NCBI GenBank assembly: GCA_965225735.1
Contig: CBDDBN010000030.1
Span: forward strand, 868,001-932,000
DNA from: Denitrobaculum sp965225735
GTDB lineage: Bacteria > Pseudomonadota > Alphaproteobacteria > Kiloniellales > Kiloniellaceae
DNA length: 64,000 nt
Direction: 5' to 3'
In this document: piece after piece, positions 41,679 through 51,249 of the stretch
How the letters are laid out: every line of letters starts with the position of its first letter
Position numbering within the stretch: position 1 is the first letter of the stretch
The notes under the pieces: generated by a model
What the model was told of the DNA's origin: nothing
What the model saw: the letters and a program-made list of their open reading frames with translations, nothing else
Databases searched by the model: none
Translations under genes and position numbers: made by a program

Positions 41679-44600
41679 ATGGCCAGCCAAGCCGAAGAGC
41701 ACAAATCGGAACTGATCGAAACACTCTGCGAACGGGCCCGCAAGCGCCTGGACGCGAAACGGTCGGACGACGCGGTCCGTTTCCTGCAGCAGTTCTATTG
41801 CAATGTGGCGCCCGACGATATTCTCGGCGAATCGATCGACAATCTTTATGGCGCCGCTCTGTCGATCTGGGGTCATGCGCAGCAGCGCAAAAAGGGCGAA
41901 GCCAAGGTCCGGGTCTATAATCCGCGCCCGGAGGAATATGGCTGGAAATCCTCTCACACGGTCGTCGAAATTATCAATGACGATATGCCTTTCCTGGTGG
42001 ACTCCGTCACCGCCGCGATCGGCCAGCTAGAGGCAGAAGTCTTTCTGGTGATTCATCCCATCATGGGGCTCGAACGCGACGGCAAAGGCAAACTGAAGCA
42101 GCTCCTCGATGAAGCAAGCGGCGACGCTCGGGAATCCGTCATGCAGCTGCAGATCAGCGAGCAGCCGAGCGAACAGCAAGCCGAGTTCCGCGAACGCCTG
42201 GAGCAGGTTCTCGGTGATGTACGGGTCGCCGTGGATGACTGGCAGACGATGCGCGGACAGATGGAAGAGGTCATCGCCGATCTGGAGAAAAGTCCGCCGC
42301 CGATCCCGAAAGCGGAGATCGAGGAGGGCATCGCCTTTCTGAAATGGCTGAACGACGACCATTTCACCTATCTGGGGTACCGCGAGTACCACTTCGAAGG
42401 CCGAGGCAAGAAAGCGGTTTCGAAAGTGAACGAAGACGTGGGCCTCGGCGTTTTGCGCAATACGGCTTTTCAGGTCTTCGACGGCTTACGCAATCTGGGC
42501 AGCTTGCCGGCAGACATCCAGGATTTCGTGAAGAAATCCGATCTGCTGCGTGTCACAAAAGCGAATAGCAGATCCAGCGTACACAGAGCCGTGCACATGG
42601 ACACTGCGGCCATCAAGATCTTCGATTCAAAGGGCAAGGTTGTCGGTGAACGCCTGTTCCTTGGGCTTTTTACCTCCGTCGCCTATTCCCGCTCGCCGCG
42701 GGATATTCCGCTGCTTCGGACTAAGGTCGATCACCTTATCGAACGGTCGGGCTTTGCGCCTGGCAGTCATGACGGCAAGGCCCTGACACATATTCTGGAA
42801 AGCTATCCTCGCGACGAGCTATTCCAGATCACCGAAGATGAGTTGTTCGACACGGCAATGGGCGTATTGCATCTGCAAGAACGTCAGCGCATCGCCCTGT
42901 TTCTGCGCCGCGATCCCTTCGAGCGCTTCGTCTCCTGCCTGGTTTACGTCCCCCGCGACCGCTACGACAGCGCGCTGCGTCTACGCATGCAGACTATCTG
43001 CGCCGATGCCTTCGGCGGCTCGGTCACGGCTTTCTACACGCATCTGACCGACGAAGCTCTTGCGCGCCTGCATATCATCGTGAAGACGACCCGGGGCGAG
43101 ATCCCGGATGTCGATCACGGGGCGCTGGAGCGTAAACTCGCGGAGGCCGGACGCTCCTGGGTCGACCGGCTGGAAGAGGCCCTGATCGAGGATCGGGGCG
43201 AAGAAGGCGGTATTCGCAGTCTGCGGCTCTTTTCCAAGGCCTTTCCGGCCAGCTATCAGGATCACTTCAACGAACACGATGCCGCCTTCGACGTGAAGCG
43301 GATTGACGAGGCCTCCGACGGCGGCGGCCTCTCCATGAATCTTTACCGTCCGCTGGAGGCTGAAGCACATCGGCTGCATTTCAAACTCTACATCTCCGGC
43401 CAGCCGGTTCCGCTGTCCGATGTCCTGCCGATGCTGGAAAACATGGGCCTCAAAGTCATCAGCGAGAACCCCTATAGCATCAGCCCCGCGAAGGCGGACG
43501 GACCGGTCTGGCTGCACGATTTCCAGATGGTCACGCAGGACGGGGACGAGATCGATATTCCCGCGATCAAACAGGCATTCCACGAAGCCTTTGCCAAGGT
43601 CTGGCATGGCGATATGGAAAACGACGGCTTCAATCGCCTGGTTTTGAAAGCCGGTCTGACTGCACGCGAACTGACGATCCTGCGTGCCTATTGCAAATAT
43701 CTACGGCAGGCACAGATCCCCTTCAGTCAGAGTTACATGGAAGAAACCCTGGCCGGTAATCCGAGGATCACGCGCTTGCTGGTCGATCTCTTCCAGACCC
43801 GCTTTGCCTGCGATGAGGAAGACAGTGGCAACGAAGGCCGCGACGCCGACGCCGAAGCCATTGTGGAAGAGATCCGCGGTCTGCTCGATGAGGTCAGCAA
43901 CCTGGACGAGGACCGGATCATCCGGCGCTTCCTAAACTGTATCGAGTGTACGCTACGCACGAACTTCTCGCAGTCTGCGGAAGACGGCGCACCCAAAAGC
44001 TACCTTTCCTTCAAATTCGATTCCCGTAACATCGACGAGTTGCCGCTGCCGCGGCCCTTCCGCGAGATCTTTGTTTACAGCCCGCAGATCGAGGGTGTGC
44101 ATCTGCGCTTCGGCATGGTAGCACGCGGCGGCCTGCGCTGGTCGGATCGGCGGGAAGATTTCCGCACCGAGATCCTCGGCCTGGTGAAGGCGCAGCAAGT
44201 CAAGAATGCGGTCATCGTTCCTGTCGGCTCCAAAGGCGGGTTCGTCGTCAAACAGCCGCCAGCGCCGGAGGAAGGTCGCGAAGCCTTCCTGTCGGCAGGT
44301 ATTGAGTGCTACAAGATCTTTATCCGCGGTCTCCTGGATGTCACAGACAACCTACAGGCAGGTAGTCTCGTACCTCCAAAAGCCGTTGTCCGGCGGGATG
44401 GAGACGATCCTTATCTCGTGGTCGCCGCAGACAAAGGCACAGCCACTTTTTCCGACATCGCAAACAGCGTTTCGATCGACTACGGCTTCTGGCTGGATGA
44501 TGCTTTCGCGTCCGGCGGTTCAGCGGGGTATGACCACAAGAAGATGGGCATCACGGCGCGCGGCGCCTGGGAATCGGTCAAGCGTCATTTCCGCGAGATC

Positions 44601-46523
44601 GGAAAGGACACTCAGACCGAACCCTTCACCTGCATCGGCGTTGGCGACATGTCCGGCGACGTCTTCGGCAATGGCATGCTGCTCTCCGAACAGATCAAGC
44701 TGGTCGCCGCGTTCAATCACATGCACATCTTTGTCGATCCTGACCCCGATCCCGCAAAGTCCTTTGCGGAGCGCAAGCGGATGTTCGAGCTGCCGCGTTC
44801 GGCCTGGACCGACTACGACGAAAAGCTCATCTCGAAGGGTGGCGGCATCTTCGACCGCAAGGCCAAGTCCCTGAAGATCTCGAAGGAGATGAAAGCACTC
44901 TTCGCGATCGAGGAAGACAGCCTGACGCCGAACGAGCTACTGCGGGCGATTCTGAAGTCTGACGTCGAACTGCTCTGGTTCGGCGGCATCGGCACCTACA
45001 TCAAGGCAAGTTCCGAAACCAACTCGGACGCCGGGGACCGCGCAAATGACGCCTTGCGCATCGACGCCAAGGAACTGAACTGCAAGGTTGTAGGCGAAGG
45101 CGCGAACCTGGGTATGACGCAGCGCGCGCGCATCGAATACGCCCAGCATGGCGGCCGCAGCAATACGGACTCCATCGACAACTCGGCCGGCGTCGACTGT
45201 TCCGACCACGAGGTCAATATCAAGATCCTGCTTGGCGATATCGAACAGTCAGGCGACATGACCCGAAAGCAGCGTGACAAACTGCTTGAGAAGATGACCG
45301 ATGAGGTCGCGGAACTGGTGCTCCGGGACAACTATCTGCAGACCCAGGCCATTACAGTGACCGAAGGTCTCGGCGCGCATCTGCTGGACCGCTTCGCGCG
45401 CTACATGCGGGTTCTGGAGAAACAGGGCGATCTCAATCGCGCGATCGAATTCCTACCTGATGACGAGACCATCAGCGAGCGCCTGAAACAGGGCGCGGGT
45501 CTGACCCGCCCAGAGCTCTCCGTGCTGCTGTCCTACGCGAAGATTACGCTCTACGAAGAGCTCCTCGCGTCGGATCTGCCCGATGATCCTTATATGAGTG
45601 GCGAGCTGATCAATTACTTCCCGAAAGTTCTGGGCAAGGATTATCCGGAAGCCATCGCCCGGCATCGCCTGCGTCGGGAGATCATCGCGACAGCCATTAC
45701 CAACGACATGGTCAACCGGGTGGGCATCACCTTTATCCACGAGGTGAAGGAGAAAACCGGCATGCCGGCGGCGGACATTGCCCGCGCTTACAGCATCGCC
45801 TGCGAAGTTTTCGGACTGCGCGATCTCTTCCTGCAAATCGAAGGGCTCGACAATCAGGTTCCCGCCGAACTTCAGGCCGAGATGCTCGTCGAGGTCGGCC
45901 GCCTGATCGAACAGGGCACTGTCTGGTTCCTGCGCAATGGCGAGCACCCGCTCGACATCGAAAAGAACATTAAGTCTTACGCGAAGTCTCTCGGTCAACT
46001 GATCGAAGACCTGAAGGTCATGCTTTCCCTGGAGGTGCGGCGTTTGCTAAGCGTGCGTACCAAGGAATACCGCAGCCGGGGCGTGCCTGAGGATCTTGCG
46101 GGACGCGTGGCGAGCCTCTCGCTGCTTGTACCGGCCGGCGACATCGTGTCGGCTGCGAAGCAAACAAAGCTGCCAGTCGAGCAGGCAGGGAAGACCTACT
46201 TCGCGATCGGCGACCGCTTCGGCTTCGACTGGCTGCGCCGCGCAGCCCGTCGTCTGCCGAGCGATTCTGCCTGGGACAAGCTGGCCGTGACCGCCATCGT
46301 CGACGACCTCTACGGCCATCAATCGGCGCTGACCACCCACGTCCTAGACTCGGTCAATGGCGCGGCAGAGGCGGCGGAAGTCATCGACTCCTGGGCAGCG
46401 TCCCGCTCTTCGGTCGTCGCACGCACCGAGCAGCTTCTGGCGGAGCTGAATGCCGCCGGCAACCCAGACCTCGCCATGCTGGCGGTTGCGAACCGGCAGT
46501 TAAAATCGCTGGTATCCGGTTAG
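41679..46523 (+). CDS. NAD-specific glutamate dehydrogenase, large (about 180 kDa) type
   Basis: A 1614-residue enzyme of the Bac_GDH (GDH-180) family, oxidatively deaminating glutamate to 2-oxoglutarate. It has a long N-terminal regulatory part with ACT-like modules (NDDMPFLVDSVTAAIGQLEA, residues about 100-120). The catalytic core has RFGMVARGGLRWSDRREDFR, then TEILGLVKAQQVKNAVIVPV, then GSKGGFVVK (about residues 806-855). Further in are DKGTATFSDIANSVS and a cofactor-domain stretch (CIGVGDMSGDVFGNGML). A helical C-terminal domain follows. The gene stands alone with a terminator directly after it. Confidence 0.95.
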   Translation: MASQAEEHKSELIETLCERARKRLDAKRSDDAVRFLQQFYCNVAPDDILGESIDNLYGAALSIWGHAQQRKKGEAKVRVYNPRPEEYGWKSSHTVVEIINDDMPFLVDSVTAAIGQLEAEVFLVIHPIMGLERDGKGKLKQLLDEASGDARESVMQLQISEQPSEQQAEFRERLEQVLGDVRVAVDDWQTMRGQMEEVIADLEKSPPPIPKAEIEEGIAFLKWLNDDHFTYLGYREYHFEGRGKKAVSKVNEDVGLGVLRNTAFQVFDGLRNLGSLPADIQDFVKKSDLLRVTKANSRSSVHRAVHMDTAAIKIFDSKGKVVGERLFLGLFTSVAYSRSPRDIPLLRTKVDHLIERSGFAPGSHDGKALTHILESYPRDELFQITEDELFDTAMGVLHLQERQRIALFLRRDPFERFVSCLVYVPRDRYDSALRLRMQTICADAFGGSVTAFYTHLTDEALARLHIIVKTTRGEIPDVDHGALERKLAEAGRSWVDRLEEALIEDRGEEGGIRSLRLFSKAFPASYQDHFNEHDAAFDVKRIDEASDGGGLSMNLYRPLEAEAHRLHFKLYISGQPVPLSDVLPMLENMGLKVISENPYSISPAKADGPVWLHDFQMVTQDGDEIDIPAIKQAFHEAFAKVWHGDMENDGFNRLVLKAGLTARELTILRAYCKYLRQAQIPFSQSYMEETLAGNPRITRLLVDLFQTRFACDEEDSGNEGRDADAEAIVEEIRGLLDEVSNLDEDRIIRRFLNCIECTLRTNFSQSAEDGAPKSYLSFKFDSRNIDELPLPRPFREIFVYSPQIEGVHLRFGMVARGGLRWSDRREDFRTEILGLVKAQQVKNAVIVPVGSKGGFVVKQPPAPEEGREAFLSAGIECYKIFIRGLLDVTDNLQAGSLVPPKAVVRRDGDDPYLVVAADKGTATFSDIANSVSIDYGFWLDDAFASGGSAGYDHKKMGITARGAWESVKRHFREIGKDTQTEPFTCIGVGDMSGDVFGNGMLLSEQIKLVAAFNHMHIFVDPDPDPAKSFAERKRMFELPRSAWTDYDEKLISKGGGIFDRKAKSLKISKEMKALFAIEEDSLTPNELLRAILKSDVELLWFGGIGTYIKASSETNSDAGDRANDALRIDAKELNCKVVGEGANLGMTQRARIEYAQHGGRSNTDSIDNSAGVDCSDHEVNIKILLGDIEQSGDMTRKQRDKLLEKMTDEVAELVLRDNYLQTQAITVTEGLGAHLLDRFARYMRVLEKQGDLNRAIEFLPDDETISERLKQGAGLTRPELSVLLSYAKITLYEELLASDLPDDPYMSGELINYFPKVLGKDYPEAIARHRLRREIIATAITNDMVNRVGITFIHEVKEKTGMPAADIARAYSIACEVFGLRDLFLQIEGLDNQVPAELQAEMLVEVGRLIEQGTVWFLRNGEHPLDIEKNIKSYAKSLGQLIEDLKVMLSLEVRRLLSVRTKEYRSRGVPEDLAGRVASLSLLVPAGDIVSAAKQTKLPVEQAGKTYFAIGDRFGFDWLRRAARRLPSDSAWDKLAVTAIVDDLYGHQSALTTHVLDSVNGAAEAAEVIDSWAASRSSVVARTEQLLAELNAAGNPDLAMLAVANRQLKSLVSG

Positions 46524-46533
46524 GAAAAAGAAG

Positions 46534-46569
46534 CGAGGGCCGGTTAAATATCACCGGCTCTCGTTTTTT
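46534..46569 (+). terminator. Rho-independent terminator after NAD-GDH
   Basis: CGAGGGCCGGT (46534-46544) pairs with ACCGGCTCTCG (46553-46563, one G-U pair), followed by six T. It lies 11 bases after the GDH stop codon and also at the 3' end of the convergent YbjQ gene. Confidence 0.9.
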
Positions 46570-46574
46570 GTGCG

Positions 46575-46889
46575 CTATTCTACGCGTACGGCGGTGCCGT
46601 TGGCGCTGACCATCAGCATGGAGTCGCCGACGGTCTCGTAGTCAAGATCGACACCGATCACCGCGTTGGCGCCGAGTTCCTCTGCCTGGGCGATCATGTC
46701 TTCGATAGCGTGCTCCTTGGCACCGCGAAGAGCCTTTTCGTAGCCGCCGGCGCGGCCGCCAACCACATCACGAATACGGGCGAAAAAGTCTCGGAACATG
46801 TTCGCGCCGACGATGGCGTCGCCACTGACGATGCCCATATAGCCGACGATGCGCTTGCCCTCGATTGAGTCCGTAGTGACGATTTGCAT
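46575..46889 (-). CDS. YbjQ family protein (UPF0145/DUF74)
   Basis: A 104-residue protein matching YbjQ: MQIVTTDSIEGKRIVGYMGI, VSGDAIVGANMFRDFFARIR, GGRAGGYEKALRGAKEHAIE, and LGANAVIGVDLDYETVGDSM. The family forms ring-shaped pentamers and may bind small ligands or metals; the role is unknown. It is followed by the GDH terminator on the opposite strand. It may be cotranscribed with the MazG-like gene 57 bases upstream. Confidence 0.92.
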   Translation of the reverse strand: MQIVTTDSIEGKRIVGYMGIVSGDAIVGANMFRDFFARIRDVVGGRAGGYEKALRGAKEHAIEDMIAQAEELGANAVIGVDLDYETVGDSMLMVSANGTAVRVE

Positions 46890-46946
46890 GGCAGGTTCCT
46901 TTCCAGACAGCGAGATGCAGAGTTTGAAGTTTGTGAACAGCGTCGG

Positions 46947-47279
46947 TTATGCCGTTTTGATATGACTGCCCGTGCCGTCGCCGGCGCGAATCCATTTTCG
47001 TGCACGGTTTACAGCCATTTTCCGTGCAACGGCATCCTCCAGGTCATAGCCCAAGTCTTGCGCCAGACGATAGAGTAGAATCATGACATCCGCCGTCTCC
47101 ATGGCCGCCTCGTCAGTCTGCTTCCCTTCCACAGCCTCAGCCAGCTCCTTCAGTTCCTGCTGAGCACGCATAACCAGATCGACCGGGTTTTGCGCCGGGC
47201 CGAAGGTTGCTTCTCCCCAGCCGGCAATGGTCGCCTGCGTTTCAGTTCCTCGGGGCTGGTCTTTTGAAGTCACAGTCAT
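46947..47279 (-). CDS. MazG-like nucleotide pyrophosphohydrolase
   Basis: A 110-residue all-alpha NTP pyrophosphatase-like protein. The metal-binding pattern is VMRAQQELKELAEAVEGKQT (E-x-x-E) followed by AAMETADVMILLYRLAQDLG (E-x-x-D). It ends KMAVNRARKWIRAGDGTGSH, the KMxxNRxRKW tail common to small MazG/DUF550 proteins, which hydrolyse dNTPs or related house-cleaning substrates. Its substrate is not predictable from sequence. It is divergent from the UMF1-type transporter. Confidence 0.82.
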   Translation of the reverse strand: MTVTSKDQPRGTETQATIAGWGEATFGPAQNPVDLVMRAQQELKELAEAVEGKQTDEAAMETADVMILLYRLAQDLGYDLEDAVARKMAVNRARKWIRAGDGTGSHIKTA

Positions 47280-47420
47280 AGCGTTCTCGTCATACTTGTC
47301 GGCGCTGACATGGAAATGGCACTGTCCTGCGTGGAGCGAATCGTTTTTTAAGAAATCAGCGAATACCCAATTAACCTATCCCGCCCAAGGCTCCGCAGCA
47401 ACGCGATCAGAGAGAACCCG

Positions 47421-48731
47421 ATGAACGAAGACAAACCGCGGTCGGACGAAGGGACATCGGCATCAGGCTGGAAAGCCGGCCCTGGCGCACTGATCGCCTG
47501 GTGCTTCTACGATTGGGCAAACTCCGCCTTTCCCACGGTGATCGTCACCTTTGTCTTCGCCAACTACTACGCCTCTGCGCTCTCTGCCACGCCGGAGCAG
47601 GCAACCGGCGAGTGGGGCATGGCAATCAGCCTGTCCGGTCTGGCTATCGCGGTCTTGGCGCCGATATTCGGCGCGCTGGCCGACCAGGGCGGACCGCGTA
47701 AGCCCTGGCTCTTCGTTTTTACCCTGATTTGTGTGGTCTGCGGCTTCGGCCTCTGGACCATTGCGCCGGAATTGTCGCTTGCCGCCCGGGCTCTGATCCT
47801 CGTCGCGATTGCGAACGCCGCCTTCGAACTGGGACAGGTCTTCTACAACGCCATGCTGCCGGAACTTGCGCCCGTACAAAAGCTTGGGCGGCTATCCGGT
47901 TGGGCTTGGGGGCTGGGGTACGGCGGCGGACTGGTCTGCCTCGTGCTTTGCCTCGTCTTGCTGATCTGGCCGGAACAGCCGCTGTTCGGTCTGGACAAAT
48001 CCGCCGCCGAACACGTGCGGGCGACGGGTCCGCTGGTCGCAATCTGGTTCGCGGTCTTTGCCCTGCCGCTGTTCCTCTTTACGCCTGACCGGAAGTCACG
48101 CCGGCTGTCGTCCGGCGAGGCAGTGCGGCGCGGTCTCTCACTCCTTGTGAAAACACTCCGCGAGCTGCCGAGTCATGGCCAGATCGGCCGCTTTCTTCTG
48201 GCGCGCATGATCTACATCGACGGGCTCAACACCCTCTTCGTTTTTGGCGGCATCTATGCTGCCAGCCAGTTCGGGATGGATACGGAAGAGATCCTGATCT
48301 TCGCGATTCTGCTGAACGTCACCGCCGGTCTAGGCGCGGCAGCCTTTGGCTGGATCGACGATTGGATCGGCGCCAAGCGCACCATCACGATCTCTGTCGT
48401 CTGCCTAACCATTCTGTGCAGCTGGCTTCTGCTGGTCGAGAGCAAGCTCTGGTTCTATATCCTCGGCTGCATTGTCGGGGTCTTCATGGGCCCCACCCAG
48501 TCCGCCAGCCGCTCGATGATGGCGCGTCTCGCACCGCCGGAACTGAGAACCGAAATGTTCGGCCTCTTTGCCTTTTCGGGTAAGGCAACAGCGTTCGTCG
48601 GACCGGCCCTGGTCGGATGGATCACCCTGTGGACCGGCAGCCAACCCGCCGGCATGGCGGTAATTCTTGTGTTTTTCGTTGTCGGACTGCTGGTTCTTTG
48701 GCCTTTGAAAGAACCCGCGCTGGATCAGTAA
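47421..48731 (+). CDS. UMF1/Atg22-like MFS transporter
   Basis: A 436-residue major facilitator with about 12 helices. The start WCFYDWANSAFPTVIVTFVF is the UMF1 (Atg22-like) signature. Other landmarks are APIFGALADQGGPRKPWLFV, MLPELAPVQKLGRLSGWAWG, GYGGGLVCLVLCLVLLIW and MGPTQSASRSMMARLAPPEL. Yeast Atg22 exports amino acids from the vacuole; bacterial members are uncharacterised. A hairpin follows the stop codon. Confidence 0.88.
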   Translation: MNEDKPRSDEGTSASGWKAGPGALIAWCFYDWANSAFPTVIVTFVFANYYASALSATPEQATGEWGMAISLSGLAIAVLAPIFGALADQGGPRKPWLFVFTLICVVCGFGLWTIAPELSLAARALILVAIANAAFELGQVFYNAMLPELAPVQKLGRLSGWAWGLGYGGGLVCLVLCLVLLIWPEQPLFGLDKSAAEHVRATGPLVAIWFAVFALPLFLFTPDRKSRRLSSGEAVRRGLSLLVKTLRELPSHGQIGRFLLARMIYIDGLNTLFVFGGIYAASQFGMDTEEILIFAILLNVTAGLGAAAFGWIDDWIGAKRTITISVVCLTILCSWLLLVESKLWFYILGCIVGVFMGPTQSASRSMMARLAPPELRTEMFGLFAFSGKATAFVGPALVGWITLWTGSQPAGMAVILVFFVVGLLVLWPLKEPALDQ

Positions 48732-48758
48732 GAGGACAAAAACCCGTCGGAAACAGTT

Positions 48759-48784
48759 AGGGCGGATCCGTTGGAATCCGCCCT
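48759..48784. terminator. Hairpin between convergent genes
   Basis: AGGGCGGAT (48759-48767) and ATCCGCCCT (48776-48784) form a nine-base-pair stem with an eight-base loop, between the MFS gene and the minus-strand small gene. No clear T-run follows, so its efficiency as a terminator is uncertain. Confidence 0.55.
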
Positions 48785-48830
48785 GCCCTTATCGTTTACC
48801 GCTTTCTCTTCGGCAATGTCGCTGTCTTTC

Positions 48831-49112
48831 CTACAGCTTCTGGTTCCCGCTGTAGAAGGGTGTGAAGAGCCAGCTGTGAATACGATTCCCGATTTGCTCC
48901 AATTTGGCGGAAATCTGCGCTGCAAGCCGTGGCAAATGGGCCAGGAAATCGCGAAAGGCTTCACTCCGCGCTTCATGAGCGCGCTGGTAATAGATCGAAG
49001 TGTTGTCTTCGAATACAGGGATTGAAGCCAGGCTATCTTGCGTTGAGCCGTCGCGTTCGTTGGGGCCAAGGGCTGGTTGGCTGCTTCTTAGCGTCTGGTA
49101 AGCGGACTTCAT
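48831..49112 (-). CDS. Small protein of unknown function (93 aa)
   Basis: From ATG 49112, preceded by AAGGAG nine bases upstream, the frame encodes MKSAYQTLRSSQPALGPNER and a C-terminal helical region (YYQRAHEARSEAFRDFLAHL, then PRLAAQISAKLEQIGNRIHS). The ending WLFTPFYSGNQKL is aromatic. The strong ribosome binding site and amphipathic helix support a real gene. In-frame codons upstream to 49217 would add 35 residues. No family is recognised. It is divergent from the LysR gene. Confidence 0.6.
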   Translation of the reverse strand: MKSAYQTLRSSQPALGPNERDGSTQDSLASIPVFEDNTSIYYQRAHEARSEAFRDFLAHLPRLAAQISAKLEQIGNRIHSWLFTPFYSGNQKL

Positions 49113-49259
49113 GGCGGAAATCTCCTTGGTACGCTCTGCCTCATGACAGAAGCTGGTGATGTCTTTCAGTGATTGGAAGATAGCGCCGATCCTGTCAGTT
49201 GATAATAACTCAAACATGAATATAATATGTTCCTATAGTTCATAAATAGGAAACGCGGC

Positions 49260-50201
49260 ATGGATGCTGTCAGCGAAATGGGTGTGTTCGTCCGGGTCGT
49301 GCAATCCGGCAGTTTTTCGGCCGCGGCCCGGTCTCTCGATCTGACGCCATCGGCCATCAGCAAACAGATCGGCCGGCTCGAAGACCGGCTTGGCGCCCGC
49401 CTCTTTAACCGCACGACGCGCCGCCTGAACCTGACCGAGGTTGGAACCGGCTTCTACGAGCGCTGCCGTCAGATTCTCTCGGACATAGACGAAGCGGAGC
49501 AGGCCGTCGCCGATCTGCGCTCGACGCCGCGCGGTACGTTGAAGCTGGCCCTTCCGGCTGCGTTCGGTCGGCTACATGTGATTCCGATGCTGCCGGGATA
49601 TCTGCAGAACTTTCCTGATATGCGCATCGATCTGAACCAGAATGACAGGCTTATCGACATCGTGGCCGAGGGCGTGGATCTGGCGATTCGGATCGGCGAT
49701 CTCTCGGATTCCAGCCTGATCGCGCGGCGCCTGGCGCCCAATCGCCGGGTTGTCTGCGCGTCGCCGGCCTACTTCACACAGAAACCGGTGCCGCAATACC
49801 CGCGAGACCTGGTTGACCACAACTGTCTCGTCTACACCTACCGCGCCTCGCGCAACGATTGGCGTTTCGACGGACCGGAGGGCGAAGAAACCGTCCATGT
49901 ATCTGGGAATCTTGAGGCCAATTCGGCGGAAGCCCTGCAATCGGCCGTTCTTTCCGGCCTTGGAATCGGCCTGCTTCCCATGTGGCTGATCGGTGCCGAT
50001 CTCAAGGCCGGACGCATGATTGAGGTGTTACCTCAGTATCACGTGCCGGATAGCGCCGTTTACGCGGTCTATCCGCCAGGCCGGCATCTATCGCCCAAGG
50101 TCCGCAGCTTCGTGGATTATCTGGCTGCCTACTTTTCAAGCGGCCTGGACTGGGTGGACGAGTCGCAGAAGACCGAACAGCGGACGAAGCTTCAAGCCTG
50201 A
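49260..50201 (+). CDS. LysR family transcriptional regulator
   Basis: A 313-residue LysR regulator: an N-terminal winged HTH (EMGVFVRVVQSGSFSAAARS, then LDLTPSAISKQIGRLEDRLG, then ARLFNRTTRRLNLTEVG) and a periplasmic-binding-like effector domain (TPRGTLKLALPAAFGRLHVI, LGIGLLPMWLI). It resembles the subgroup that acts on nearby catabolic genes. Its 3' end overlaps the convergent isocitrate-lyase family gene by ten bases. The TRAP transporter cluster lies beyond that, so control of this locus is plausible. Confidence 0.9.
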   Translation: MDAVSEMGVFVRVVQSGSFSAAARSLDLTPSAISKQIGRLEDRLGARLFNRTTRRLNLTEVGTGFYERCRQILSDIDEAEQAVADLRSTPRGTLKLALPAAFGRLHVIPMLPGYLQNFPDMRIDLNQNDRLIDIVAEGVDLAIRIGDLSDSSLIARRLAPNRRVVCASPAYFTQKPVPQYPRDLVDHNCLVYTYRASRNDWRFDGPEGEETVHVSGNLEANSAEALQSAVLSGLGIGLLPMWLIGADLKAGRMIEVLPQYHVPDSAVYAVYPPGRHLSPKVRSFVDYLAAYFSSGLDWVDESQKTEQRTKLQA

Positions 50202-51079
50202 GGGTTATCGCTTCGAGCACCGGCGTAGCGGGATTCGGCTTCGTAGTAGGCATCGAAACCCACCAGCCTGCGCAGATCGGCAAAGTCCAGAAGCTGCGAG
50301 TCGGGGTGCCGCCCTTCCTTCATCTCCGCCAGTGCAGCGGTCATAGCCTTCATAGCCGCAGAAAGGAGCGTCAGAGGATAGGCAGCGATGCGATAGCCGA
50401 TATCGGCGAGCACCGCAGGCGGCAACAGGGGCGTTGTGCCGCCTTCGACCAGGTTCGCCATGTGGATGCCAGGAACCTCACCGCAAACCCGCCGCATCTC
50501 CTCTTCGTTACGCGGCGCTTCGACGAAGAGAATATCGGCGCCGATCTGCCCAAACTGCCGAGCGCGTTGTAACGCTTCGTCCAGGCCTTCGGTATGGCGG
50601 GCATCGGTCCGCGCCAGGATGAGGATATCCGCCCCTTCGTTGCGGGCGTCCACCGCGGCTTCGATCCGGCTGAAGGCAGTCTCCCGATCCACCACCAGTT
50701 TGCCCTTGGTGTGCCCGCAGCGCTTGGGCGCCAGTTGGTCTTCGATCATCACGGCCGCGAAGCCTGCGCGCGCGTAACCCTGGACTGTCCGCTTGACGTT
50801 CAGCGCGTTGCCATAGCCGGTATCGCCGTCGCCGATCACCGGAATCGAAACCGCGCTGCAGATATCCCGGCCCTGATCGGCCATTTCGCCATAGGAGATC
50901 AGCCCCGTATCGGGTGCGCCGATCTTGGCGGCCGAGACCGCGAATCCGGACATGAAGCTGAGGGGAAAGCCCGCTTCTTCGATCAGGCGCGCGCTCAGAG
51001 CGTCGAAGCAACAGGGCATCACATGCAACTCAGGTTTGGCCAGAAGCTCACGAAGTCGGTCCGCCGGGGAAGCCTGCAT
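50192..51079 (-). CDS. Isocitrate lyase/PEP mutase family enzyme
   Basis: A 295-residue TIM-barrel enzyme that cleaves or forms a C-C bond next to a carboxylate. Landmarks are MPCCFDALSARLIEEAGFPL, VIGDGDTGYGNALNVKRTVQ (metal Asp residues) and MIEDQLAPKRCGHTKGKLVV. The KRCGH motif carries the catalytic Cys of lyases such as methylisocitrate and 2,3-dimethylmalate lyase; PEP mutases and oxaloacetate decarboxylases differ here. A lyase activity is therefore favoured, with substrate open. It is divergent from the TRAP solute-binding gene and overlaps LysR at the 3' end. Confidence 0.85.
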   Translation of the reverse strand: MQASPADRLRELLAKPELHVMPCCFDALSARLIEEAGFPLSFMSGFAVSAAKIGAPDTGLISYGEMADQGRDICSAVSIPVIGDGDTGYGNALNVKRTVQGYARAGFAAVMIEDQLAPKRCGHTKGKLVVDRETAFSRIEAAVDARNEGADILILARTDARHTEGLDEALQRARQFGQIGADILFVEAPRNEEEMRRVCGEVPGIHMANLVEGGTTPLLPPAVLADIGYRIAAYPLTLLSAAMKAMTAALAEMKEGRHPDSQLLDFADLRRLVGFDAYYEAESRYAGARSDNPQA

Positions 51080-51249
51080 TTCTCGTCCTCTTGGGATCTC
51101 TTTTCAAACGGCCTGACGCGCGTGTAGGCCGCGCCAAGCATTTCTTTTGATGACAGTCCGAACAAGCCTTGGCAAGCTATGTCAATCTTACTGTCTTATA
51201 TCTCGAAAAAAATAATGAGGCCGTCTGCGGCCCAAATGGGAGAAACGCT